Assembly (NCBI GenBank): GCA_002349565.1
Contig: DEDN01000021.1
Coordinates: forward strand, 5,326-16,128
From: Alphaproteobacteria bacterium UBA2903
Lineage (GTDB): Bacteria > Pseudomonadota > Alphaproteobacteria > CAAGCB01 > CAG-977
Direction of reading: 5' to 3'
Length of the DNA: 10,803 bases
A program made the position numbers and the translations under genes. Shown piece by piece: positions 1 to 5,988 of this stretch. A model generated the notes under the pieces. It was not told the origin of the DNA. It saw only the letters and a program-made list of their open reading frames with translations, and did not search any database. Positions within the stretch are counted from its first letter, which is position 1. Every line of letters starts with the position of its first letter.

Positions 1-103
1 GTATGTTCAGCTTTCCACCGTATCCGACGATGCCGTTTTCGTCATTGTTTTGATAGCCGTTGAAAACATCGCGGACAATGATTTGATACAGTTCGATTTT
101 CAT
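1..103 (-). CDS. DUF262 (GmrSD N-terminal-like) protein, 5' end only
   Basis: Only the first 34 codons lie in the window; the gene continues past base 1. The start is ATG at 103-101, preceded by the ribosome site AAAGGA at 116-111 with a 7-base gap. It overlaps the methyltransferase stop as ATGA, so the two are probably translationally coupled. The visible protein begins MKIELYQIIVRDV and contains GIVGYGGKLNI. From memory of the family, this resembles the opening of DUF262 proteins, where a similar GYGGKL stretch precedes the conserved YQREF segment. DUF262 is the N-terminal domain of GmrSD-type, modification-dependent restriction enzymes and of other phage-defence proteins. It has a ParB/sulfiredoxin-like fold and uses nucleotide. 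Whether a nuclease domain (HNH or DUF1524) follows cannot be seen. The call rests on a short match and could be wrong in detail; the existence of a coupled gene is much surer. Confidence 0.6.
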   Translation of the reverse strand, partial: MKIELYQIIVRDVFNGYQNNDENGIVGYGGKLNI

Positions 104-1125
104 GATTTTTTCCTTTGAATGATAATTCTTCTGTAAATTGGTTTTCCGTTTAAATCCGGACCTCTTCCGCGCCAATTCGGGTACTTCAAGCGGTGATCAT
201 CCATTCCCAAAATCTCAAACTGGTTCGGATTGTACTTGTCCAAAAAAGTAATCGGAACACCCATCACGCCGTCGTAATCGGCAGGAATGTCAGCGACTTT
301 ATTCACGTTAATCGCGTCGTAATTGTAGTATTTCGGATATTCCTCCGGAGTGTATTTTTTATACAAAATCACTTCTTCGTAACGCTTTGTCGTTTCGATA
401 TTCGTCAGCCAGCACGCCATAATGTGTTTGATTTTTTTCCCGTGTTCGATTTTTTCAAAATTTTGTTCATCGTCGGGTAAAATCAGCCACATGTCTTTGT
501 TGATGTTGCGGTATCCCAGCCACAGACGGTTTTCTTTGATAAGTTTGAAAATTTCTTTGTAAGTAATAGAATTTTTGTTGCCGATAATAATGAATTTCTT
601 ATTGTATTCAATCAGTTGCGTTACATATTCACGAAACAGGGAAAAAGGCGGGTTTGTCACGACGATATCGGCTTGTTTCAACAGCTCGACACATTCGGCT
701 GAACGGAAATCGCCGTTTTCCTTCAAAACGCTTAAAGTGTTTTTTCCGTTTTTTATCAGATATTCAACGTCCGACAAATCGACCGCGCCGTCGTTATTCG
801 CGTCAATTACTTCGGTTATTTCGATTTTGTACGCTTTTTTGCCGTTCATTCTGTCAAACAACGGCAGTTCCCGTCCCATAACAGGCGATGCCGAATAACA
901 GGTCGCTATCAGTTTTTTCAAACCCAGCGCATTGAAATTCAAGGCAAAGTATTTGAAAAAATTGCTTTCATACGGATCGTCGCAGTTGCAGAAAACGGTT
1001 TTTCCGTTGAAAAAATTCCGATAGTGCTTCAGTTCTTCCTCTATATCCGACAACTGCGTGTAAAATTCGTCTTTTTTGTTGCGCCGCGCCTGCTGCAACC
1101 GCGCGTTTCCCGTTGTTTTAGCCAT
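100..1125 (-). CDS. M.EcoRI-family adenine-specific DNA methyltransferase
   Basis: A 341-aa protein that should transfer a methyl group from S-adenosylmethionine to the N6 of adenine in a specific DNA site. Hallmarks are the N-terminal KKDEFYTQLSDIE (17-29), the FCNCDDP segment (45-51) with SNFFKYF after it, GLKKLIATCY (68-77), and the catalytic NPPF motif at 158-161 followed by SLFREY. These match the M.EcoRI family in order. An insertion at about 100-130 carries an EF-hand/dockerin-like loop, DANNDGAVDLSD (108-119). I chose ATG 1125 because its first 25 residues align with the start of M.EcoRI. An in-frame ATG at 1239 would add 38 unrelated residues. The gene is A+T-richer than its neighbours: 421-480 is 32% G+C, against 58% at 2341-2400 in dapL. 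This suggests horizontal acquisition. No EcoRI-like endonuclease is visible; the coupled partner is the DUF262-like gene. The recognition sequence cannot be predicted. Confidence 0.93.
   Translation of the reverse strand: MAKTTGNARLQQARRNKKDEFYTQLSDIEEELKHYRNFFNGKTVFCNCDDPYESNFFKYFALNFNALGLKKLIATCYSASPVMGRELPLFDRMNGKKAYKIEITEVIDANNDGAVDLSDVEYLIKNGKNTLSVLKENGDFRSAECVELLKQADIVVTNPPFSLFREYVTQLIEYNKKFIIIGNKNSITYKEIFKLIKENRLWLGYRNINKDMWLILPDDEQNFEKIEHGKKIKHIMACWLTNIETTKRYEEVILYKKYTPEEYPKYYNYDAINVNKVADIPADYDGVMGVPITFLDKYNPNQFEILGMDDHRLKYPNWRGRGPDLNGKPIYRRIIIQRKKS
111..116 (-). promoter_or_regulatory. Ribosome binding site of the DUF262-like gene
   Basis: The minus strand reads AAAGGA here, 7 bases before the ATG at 103-101. 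It lies inside the last codons of the methyltransferase gene. This site, with the ATGA overlap, is the main evidence that a second gene begins at 103. Confidence 0.7.
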
Positions 1126-1163
1126 AAAAAAATCCCCAAAAACCGCCCTAAAGCGGTTCGGGG
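1126..1163 (-). terminator. Terminator-like hairpin with T7 tract in the methyltransferase leader
   Basis: Read on the minus strand, CCCC (1163-1160) pairs with GGGG (1137-1134), and AACCGC (1158-1153) pairs with GCGGTT (1146-1141). The loop is TTTAGG, with a small internal bulge. The hairpin is followed by A and then seven T (1132-1126), and the methyltransferase ATG follows at once at 1125. This is the form of an intrinsic terminator placed inside a leader, so attenuation is likely. Its 3' arm also contains GGGGA, the only plausible ribosome site for that ATG, so the hairpin could instead or also hide the ribosome site. On the plus strand there is no T tract after the hairpin, so it would not terminate in that direction. 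Confidence 0.6.
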
Positions 1164-1259
1164 AGTTAGCAAATCTACCATTATCGAAGATTCTTTTGCC
1201 CTTTAAAGTTATCCGATTCAAATCGGGACTTCTGAACATACGACAAAAGCTCCCCGAAC
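1156..1259 (-). repeat. 10-bp perfect inverted repeat, possible antiterminator arms
   Basis: On the plus strand GTTCGGGGAG (1156-1165) is the exact reverse complement of CTCCCCGAAC (1250-1259), with 84 bp between. The 1156-1165 copy contains most of the 5' arm (CCCCGAAC) of the terminator-like hairpin on the minus strand. The two pairings are therefore mutually exclusive, as in attenuators. A small hairpin, CCGAT-TTGA-ATCGG on the minus strand (1226-1213), lies between the arms. The upstream arm also reads GGGGAG 10 bases before the in-frame ATG at 1239, so a ribosome-site role is an alternative. Confidence 0.45.
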
Positions 1260-1493
1260 ATCGGCAGGATGTCAGGGATATTTTTCCGTAGTTGCGGATG
1301 CAAAAACGGATGACGGCGCAATATCTTGCGTCGGATAATGGTAAGACTTGCTACAGTCCCGCGCCCGCTAAGGCACTTTTCGCACAAACCGATTTTATGC
1401 GAACAAAATCAGTTTACAAAACAAACGGCGAGCTTTCAACGAAAAATACCAAACAAGCCTTGCTTGCGCGCTGTGCCGTTTTTGTTACTTAAT

Positions 1494-1505
1494 CCTTTGC
1501 AAAGG
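1494..1505. repeat. 12-bp perfect palindrome CCTTTGCAAAGG
   Basis: CCTTTGCAAAGG is its own reverse complement. It overlaps the candidate -35 box of the 1562 gene, so it could be an operator for a dimeric regulator. A palindrome of this length can arise by chance. Confidence 0.3.
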
Positions 1506-1524
1506 GGAAAAATTCGATTAGACT
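1497..1524 (+). promoter_or_regulatory. Candidate promoter of the 1562-dapL-dapF operon
   Basis: TTGCAA (1497-1502) and TAGACT (1519-1524) are separated by 16 bases, and each matches the sigma-70 consensus at four of six positions. The predicted start would give a leader of roughly 30 bases before ATG 1562. It is the best match I found in the gap but is weak, and rests on position and similarity only. Confidence 0.3.
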
Positions 1525-1541
1525 GAACTGTTTGAAAAGTT

Positions 1542-1554
1542 AAAGGATAAAGGA
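1542..1554 (+). promoter_or_regulatory. Tandem ribosome sites before the 1562 gene
   Basis: AAAGGA occurs twice (1542-1547 and 1549-1554). The second is 7 bases from ATG 1562, the ideal distance, which supports this small gene as real. The same 14-base string AAAGGATAAAGGAC recurs at 9607-9620 before atpF. Confidence 0.7.
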
Positions 1555-1561
1555 CGGTAAC

Positions 1562-1849
1562 ATGACTGTCATCAAATTGCGGGATTATGACTTTACGACC
1601 AACGACGGGGACGAACCCGTGCTGATGTTCAGCGGCATCGGGGGATTGGCGAAAGACCCGTTTTTCACGCTGCAGAATTCGGACGCTTTTTTGTTCCGTT
1701 CCGCCGACACGCCGCGGATTTCGTTGGAGCATATTCCCGATTCCGTGCGTGAAAAAATAGAACAATCCCCTCAAATTTTAGTGTGCGAGCTGGACACCGA
1801 CGGCGAACCTCAGCAGGTCTACGACGCGCCCGTTTTGAAAAACGCTTGA
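1562..1849 (+). CDS. Conserved-looking 95-aa protein of unknown function
   Basis: I do not recognise this protein. It begins MTVIKLRDYDFTTNDGD, is acidic and soluble-looking, has no signal peptide, membrane segment or cysteine, and is predicted to be a small cytoplasmic domain. A central FSGIGG is followed by a stretch rich in Phe and Asp, and the C-terminus is acidic. The case for a real gene is good. A strong ribosome site (AAAGGA) lies 7 bases before ATG, composition resembles the downstream genes, and the stop is only 17 bp before the dapL start. It is the first gene of the dapL-dapF unit, so a link to diaminopimelate or cell-wall synthesis is possible, but this is guilt by association only. 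Confidence 0.75.
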   Translation: MTVIKLRDYDFTTNDGDEPVLMFSGIGGLAKDPFFTLQNSDAFLFRSADTPRISLEHIPDSVREKIEQSPQILVCELDTDGEPQQVYDAPVLKNA

Positions 1850-1866
1850 TTGATTTAAGGTGTAAA

Positions 1867-3066
1867 ATGATTAAAGCAAACCCTTATTATTTTGATTTGT
1901 CCGCCAACTATCTGTTTCAGGAAATCGCCCGTAAAATCAAGGCGTACAAGGAACAAAACCCCGCCGCCGAAGTTATCAGTCTGGGCATCGGCGACGTAAC
2001 GCAGCCCATTCCCGCCGCGTGCATCAAAGCGATGCACAAAGCCGCCGACGAAATGGGCGCAGTCGAAACCATGCGCGGCTACGGTCCGGAGCAGGGCTAC
2101 GAATTTTTGCGTCAGGCGATTATCGACAACGATTACAAGGCGCGCGGCGTCGATATTGCGGCGGACGAAGTCTTTGTGTCCGACGGCGCGAAATGCGATG
2201 TCGGCAACATTCAGGAAATCTTTGACACGACGGCGAAAGTCGCCATTCCCGATCCCGTGTATCCCGTTTACCGCGACACGAACATCATGGCGGGACGTTC
2301 TTTGACGTTTTTGCCCTGCACGCGCGAATCGGGATTTTCGCCCGCTCTGCCCAAAACGGCGTGCGATTTGATTTACCTGTGTTCGCCCAACAACCCGACG
2401 GGGGCGGTCATGACCAAAGGGGAACTGACCCAATGGGTGCGCTACGCTCAACAAAACAAAGCAATCATCATCTTTGATTCCGCGTACAAGGAATACATCC
2501 GCACGGACGGCATTCCGCACAGCATTTACGAAATCGACGGCGCGAAAGAAGTCGCCATCGAACTGCGGTCGTTTTCCAAAACGGCGGGCTTTACGGGCGT
2601 TCGGTGCGCTTACATGGTCGTTCCCCACGCGTTGAAAGCGATGGCGCCGTCGGGGGCGGAGGTCGAGCTTAACCCGCTGTGGAGCCGCCGCCACTGCACG
2701 AAATTCAATGGTGTCGCTTACGTTATTCAGCGCGCCGCCGAAGCCGTGTTTTCCGACGAAGGCAAACGCGAAGTCAAGGCGATGACCGACTATTATATGG
2801 AAAACGCGCGCTTGATTCGCGAAGGGCTGCAAGCCAAGGGCTTTACCGTGTACGGCGGCAAAGACGCGCCTTATATCTGGCTGGCGACTCCGGCGGGAAT
2901 GACGTCGGTGATGTTCTTTGAAAAACTGTTGCATGACGCTCAGCTGGTCTGCACGCCGGGCAGCGGCTTCGGCGCGTGCGGGGAAGGCTACGTCCGCCTG
3001 ACGTCGTTCGGAACGCGCGAAAACACTCTGAAAGCTTTGGAACGTATCGGGAAAATGAGCTTATGA
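1867..3066 (+). CDS. dapL: LL-diaminopimelate aminotransferase
   Basis: A 399-aa pyridoxal-phosphate enzyme. It converts tetrahydrodipicolinate directly to LL-2,6-diaminopimelate with glutamate as amino donor, replacing the succinylase or acetylase branch of lysine and peptidoglycan synthesis. It shows fold-type I aminotransferase landmarks: SLGIGDVTQPIP (38-49), SDGAKCDVGN (105-114), SPNNPTG (173-179), FDSAYKEY (203-210), the PLP-binding lysine K238 in SFSKTAGFTGVRC, and the carboxylate-binding arginine R377 in GYVRLTSFG. The GIGDVTQP and MRGYGPEQGYEFLR segments are typical of DapL rather than generic aspartate aminotransferases. Length is usual (about 400-410 aa). ATG 1867 was chosen over an upstream in-frame start because AAGG at 1857-1860 lies 6 bases before it and the protein begins as the family does. 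It overlaps dapF by four bases (ATGA), so the two are coupled. Confidence 0.95.
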   Translation: MIKANPYYFDLSANYLFQEIARKIKAYKEQNPAAEVISLGIGDVTQPIPAACIKAMHKAADEMGAVETMRGYGPEQGYEFLRQAIIDNDYKARGVDIAADEVFVSDGAKCDVGNIQEIFDTTAKVAIPDPVYPVYRDTNIMAGRSLTFLPCTRESGFSPALPKTACDLIYLCSPNNPTGAVMTKGELTQWVRYAQQNKAIIIFDSAYKEYIRTDGIPHSIYEIDGAKEVAIELRSFSKTAGFTGVRCAYMVVPHALKAMAPSGAEVELNPLWSRRHCTKFNGVAYVIQRAAEAVFSDEGKREVKAMTDYYMENARLIREGLQAKGFTVYGGKDAPYIWLATPAGMTSVMFFEKLLHDAQLVCTPGSGFGACGEGYVRLTSFGTRENTLKALERIGKMSL

Positions 3067-3869
3067 CAAAAATCCCCTTTATCAAAATGGACGGCTTGGG
3101 CAACGATTTCGTGATTATGCGCGGCGTCGATTTGACGGCGGAGCAAATCAAAGCCGTCGGCAACCGCAAAACGGGTGTCGGATTCGATCAGCTGATAGTG
3201 CTGAAGCCGTCGGACAAAGCCGATGTCAAAATCCTGTTTTTCAACGCAGACGGGTCGTCGGCGGGCGCGTGCGGCAACGGTTCACGCTGTACGGCAAAAC
3301 TGCTGATGGACGAAAAGGGCGTCGATTCGCTGACAATGGAAGCCCCCGACGGCAAGCTGCTGAAAGCTTGGCGCGCGGAAAACGGGCTGACCACCGTCAA
3401 TATGGGCAAGCCGCGTTTGAATTGGGACGAAATTCCGATTGCCGAAAACCAAGACACTTTGGCGGTTAAAGGAATTTCCGCCGATTTGCCCGAACCGTGC
3501 TGTGTGTCGATGGGCAATCCCCATGCGGTTTTCTTTGTCGACGATGTCGAGGCTTTCGACGTCGCCAAGTGGGGACGCTTTGTCGAAACGCATCCGATGT
3601 TTCCCGAACGCGCGAACGTCGAGTTCGCTCAGGTTGTCAAACCCGACCTTATCCGTATGCGGGTATGGGAGCGCGGCGCGGGAATTACCGAAGCTTGCGG
3701 CACGGGGGCGTGCGCGACTTTGACGGCGGCGGCGCGGCGGAATTTGAGCGCGCGCAAAGCCGAAATCAAAATGGACGGCGGCGCTTTGATTGTCGAATGG
3801 GACGATAACGGCGATATTCTGATGACGGGCGCGACGCATTGCGCTTTTGAAGGGGAGGTCTTTGCGTGA
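3063..3869 (+). CDS. dapF: Diaminopimelate epimerase
   Basis: A 268-aa cofactor-independent epimerase that turns LL-diaminopimelate, the product of the preceding DapL, into meso-diaminopimelate for peptidoglycan and lysine. The two catalytic cysteines are in the expected motifs: C70 in GACGNGSRC and C212 in EACGTGACA. GLGNDF (11-16), GNPH (151-154) and ERGAG (203-207) are also present. Length is normal. The start at 3063 sits within the dapL stop as ATGA and gives the family N-terminus MTKIPFIKMDGLGNDF. An open frame reaching back to 2976 is only overlap with dapL. The ribosome site is weak (GGGA at 3049-3052), so translation probably depends on dapL. It ends by overlapping the next gene's GTG. 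Confidence 0.97.
   Translation: MTKIPFIKMDGLGNDFVIMRGVDLTAEQIKAVGNRKTGVGFDQLIVLKPSDKADVKILFFNADGSSAGACGNGSRCTAKLLMDEKGVDSLTMEAPDGKLLKAWRAENGLTTVNMGKPRLNWDEIPIAENQDTLAVKGISADLPEPCCVSMGNPHAVFFVDDVEAFDVAKWGRFVETHPMFPERANVEFAQVVKPDLIRMRVWERGAGITEACGTGACATLTAAARRNLSARKAEIKMDGGALIVEWDDNGDILMTGATHCAFEGEVFA
3851..3858 (+). promoter_or_regulatory. Ribosome site supporting a GTG start for the AAA+ gene
   Basis: AGGGGAGG lies 7 bases before GTG 3866, which overlaps the dapF stop as GTGA. No nearby ATG has a comparable site, so the GTG start is well supported. Confidence 0.75.
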
Positions 3870-5968
3870 GCTATATTATCGACTATACCGAAAAAGCCAA
3901 AAACGGCACGCTGAAGCCGGTTATCGGGCGTGAAAAGGAACAGCGCCGCGTCATGCATATTTTGCTGCGCGACACGAAAAACAACCCCATGCTGCTGGGA
4001 CCGACGGGTATCGGCAAAACGTCGATTGTCGAAGGGTTCGCCAAAGCGCTGGCTGAAAACCGCGTGCCGCCGAAACTGCAGGGGCGCAGTCTGGTCGGCG
4101 TCGATATCGCGACGATGATGATTGATTCCAAAACACAGGCGGAATACGAAGAACACTTGAAAGAAGCGTTCCAGCAAATCCAAGCCGCGGGCGACAGGAT
4201 GATTCTGTACATCAACGACTTGGGATTTCTGGCGCGCACGCCGAACGGCAACCCCGAAATCCCCAAGTTTTTAAAGCCGAAAGTTCTGGACGGCGGGATT
4301 AAGTGCGTCGTCGAAGCCGAACTGAACGCGTTTAAACAGTATATCGAACAAGACCCCGATTTGATGAGCTGTCTGCAAACCATGTACGTCGAAGAACCGA
4401 CGCCCGCGGAAACGACGGACATCTTGCGCGGGCTGGGCAAACATTTGGAGAAAAAATACCAAATCCAAATCGCGGACGACATTGTGCAGAACGCCGTTTC
4501 GATGGCGGGGCGTTACGTCAAGTCCCGTTTGTTCCCCGAAAAGGCGATTGACTTGCTGGACGAAGCCGCCACGGGCTTGATGATGGACTTGGACGAAAAG
4601 AAAACAACAGACACCGTTTTGAACAAACAGCACGTCGCAAACATCATTTCCGCATGGACGGGGATTCCGATGGACAAGGTTGATGCCGAGGACAAAAAAC
4701 GCCTTATCGATCTTGAAAACTTTTTGGGACGCCGTGTTATCGGTCAGCCCGAAGCGATTTCCGTCATTTCGGGCGCGGTCAGGCGTATGAAGTCGGGTTT
4801 GCAGGATCCGAACCGTCCTTTGGGCACGTTTTTGTTCATCGGTACGACGGGCGTCGGTAAAACCGAATTGGCAAAGGCTTTGTCCGAATTTTTGTTCGAT
4901 GACGAAACGGCTTTGCTGCGCTTGGATATGTCCGAATACATGGAAAAAGTGTCCGTTCAGCGTTTGTTGGGACCTCCGCCGGGGACGCCCGGATTCGAAC
5001 AGGGCGGCGTACTGACCGAAGCCGTGCGCTTGCGCCCCTATCAAGTGGTTTTGTTCGATGAAATGGAAAAAGCGCACAGCGAGATTCTGAACCTGATGTT
5101 GCAGCTGCTGGACGAAGGGCGATTGACGGACGGCAAGGGCTTGACGGTCGATTTCCGCAACACGGTGGTGATTATGACATCGAACTTGGGTGCGAATTTG
5201 CCGCGCTATCAGCGTATGGAGTTCCTGCGCAAAAACTTGCGTCCCGAATTCCTTGCCCGTATCGACGACATCATTCCGTTCCACGGATTGGCGGAAGAAA
5301 ACCTGCTGGCAATCGTGGATATTCACTTGAACAAGTTTGTCAAGCGCGCCAAAGCCGTCAACATCCGCGCGGAACTGACTTTGGAAGCGCGCAAATGGTT
5401 CGCGGACGAAGTCTTTATCGCCAAAAACGGCGTGCGTGAAATCAAACGCCTGATTCAGCACCATATCGAAAATCCGCTGGCGGTTTTGATGATGTACGAC
5501 AAAGTGGGACCCGACGATTTGGTCAAAATCGTTCGTCCGAAAGACAAAAAAGGCGTCGAAATCGTCGTCTTGTCGCCCGAAGAGCAAAGCAAGCAAATCG
5601 AGGAAGCCGTTACCGTCGAAGTCAAAATGGATGACAACGTGGATGATCGTCCGCCTCCGCCGCCGACGTTCAAACTGAACGAAACGGGAAACGAAGACGA
5701 AGATTTGCCCGCTTGGAAACGCGCGCAAATGCAGGCGGCGCGTCAGCAGGGCGGCATCCCCAACCCCGACGCCGCGCCCGTCAAACGCATCAAAATCCCC
5801 GTTATCAAGGGCTTTAAGTCCACTTTGGGTAAAGCGGGCGTGCCGAAAATGCCTGCGTCGATGATGGCGCCTCCGCCCGCTCCGCCGCCCGAACCCGTTA
5901 CGGAATCGAACGTTGAGCCAGAAACGCCGCCGTCTTTGCCGCCTTCTATCCCCGAAAATAAAGGTTGA
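3866..5968 (+). CDS. Divergent Clp/Hsp100-like double AAA+ ATPase
   Basis: A 700-aa protein with two AAA+ modules in ClpB/ClpA order. It lacks the N-terminal substrate domain: D1 begins at about 15 with VIGREKEQ. It also lacks the long ClpB middle coiled coil, since D1 passes to the D2 linker at about 240-290. D1 keeps Walker A (GPTGIGKT, 45-52), but its Walker B is ND rather than DE (117-118). The sensor-1 GATT is VEAE (149-152), the paired arginine fingers are S168-C169, and the pore-loop KYRGE is KTQAE (89-93). D2 (about 290-560) keeps Walker A GTTGVGKT (326-333), Walker B LFDEMEKAH, sensor 1 TSNLG, RPEFLARID with its arginine finger, and sensor 2 GVRE. Its pore loop is GTPGFE, where the family has GYVGYE. 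The ClpP-docking IGL/IGF loop is absent. Residues 571-700 form an acidic then proline-rich tail. It is probably a remodelling ATPase driven by D2 alone; its substrate is unknown. Confidence 0.85.
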   Translation: MSYIIDYTEKAKNGTLKPVIGREKEQRRVMHILLRDTKNNPMLLGPTGIGKTSIVEGFAKALAENRVPPKLQGRSLVGVDIATMMIDSKTQAEYEEHLKEAFQQIQAAGDRMILYINDLGFLARTPNGNPEIPKFLKPKVLDGGIKCVVEAELNAFKQYIEQDPDLMSCLQTMYVEEPTPAETTDILRGLGKHLEKKYQIQIADDIVQNAVSMAGRYVKSRLFPEKAIDLLDEAATGLMMDLDEKKTTDTVLNKQHVANIISAWTGIPMDKVDAEDKKRLIDLENFLGRRVIGQPEAISVISGAVRRMKSGLQDPNRPLGTFLFIGTTGVGKTELAKALSEFLFDDETALLRLDMSEYMEKVSVQRLLGPPPGTPGFEQGGVLTEAVRLRPYQVVLFDEMEKAHSEILNLMLQLLDEGRLTDGKGLTVDFRNTVVIMTSNLGANLPRYQRMEFLRKNLRPEFLARIDDIIPFHGLAEENLLAIVDIHLNKFVKRAKAVNIRAELTLEARKWFADEVFIAKNGVREIKRLIQHHIENPLAVLMMYDKVGPDDLVKIVRPKDKKGVEIVVLSPEEQSKQIEEAVTVEVKMDDNVDDRPPPPPTFKLNETGNEDEDLPAWKRAQMQAARQQGGIPNPDAAPVKRIKIPVIKGFKSTLGKAGVPKMPASMMAPPPAPPPEPVTESNVEPETPPSLPPSIPENKG

Positions 5969-5988
5969 ACAATCGGCGGAAAACAGGC

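Larger units (their letters stand above)
1126..1561. other. Divergent intergenic region, no convincing gene
   Basis: This 436-bp gap separates the minus-strand methyltransferase unit from the plus-strand operon and should hold both promoters. Besides the attenuator-like elements it has several hairpins. CGGCGCAA/TTGCGTCG is at 1314-1333 (8 pairs with one G-U, loop TATC). CAAGC/GCTTG is at 1454-1466 (loop CTT). An outer 7-bp pair, AAACGGC (1423-1429) with GCCGTTT (1475-1481), is followed by more T. A possible minus-strand -10 box, GATAAT, lies at 1185-1180 without a good -35. If it were used, transcription would start inside the antiterminator arms, so a promoter upstream of 1260 is needed for attenuation. 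Short open frames at 1292-1492 and 1326-1526 lack ribosome sites and protein-like composition. No tRNA fold was found. Confidence 0.5.

Noticed and set aside
1134..1163. The hairpin as a plus-strand terminator
   Set aside because: On the plus strand it is preceded by A7 and followed by AGTTAGC with no T tract, and no plus-strand gene ends there.
1126..1239. A 38-residue N-terminal extension of the methyltransferase from ATG 1239
   Set aside because: The extension has no similarity to M.EcoRI, whose start aligns at ATG 1125, and it would run through a terminator-like hairpin. It is kept only as an alternative because GGGGAG lies 10 bases upstream of 1239.
1160..1255. A possible tRNA bounded by GGGGAG and CTCCCC
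   Set aside because: The ends pair, but neither strand has a T arm with TTCRA next to the 3' acceptor strand, and no D arm or anticodon arm fits the spacing.
1292..1526. Two overlapping small plus-strand open frames (66 codons each) in the intergenic region
   Set aside because: There is no ribosome site or family resemblance; the sequence is hairpin-rich and A+T-mixed like a regulatory gap.
1855..2934. A 359-codon minus-strand open frame across dapL
   Set aside because: It is again codon-aligned antisense to a clearly real gene with catalytic motifs. The translation is Arg-, Phe- and Val-rich and shows no family features.
2976..3062. A longer dapF start giving 29 extra residues
   Set aside because: These residues are read from the end of dapL in another frame. 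The family N-terminus MTKIPFIKMDGLGNDF begins at 3063 in the ATGA overlap.
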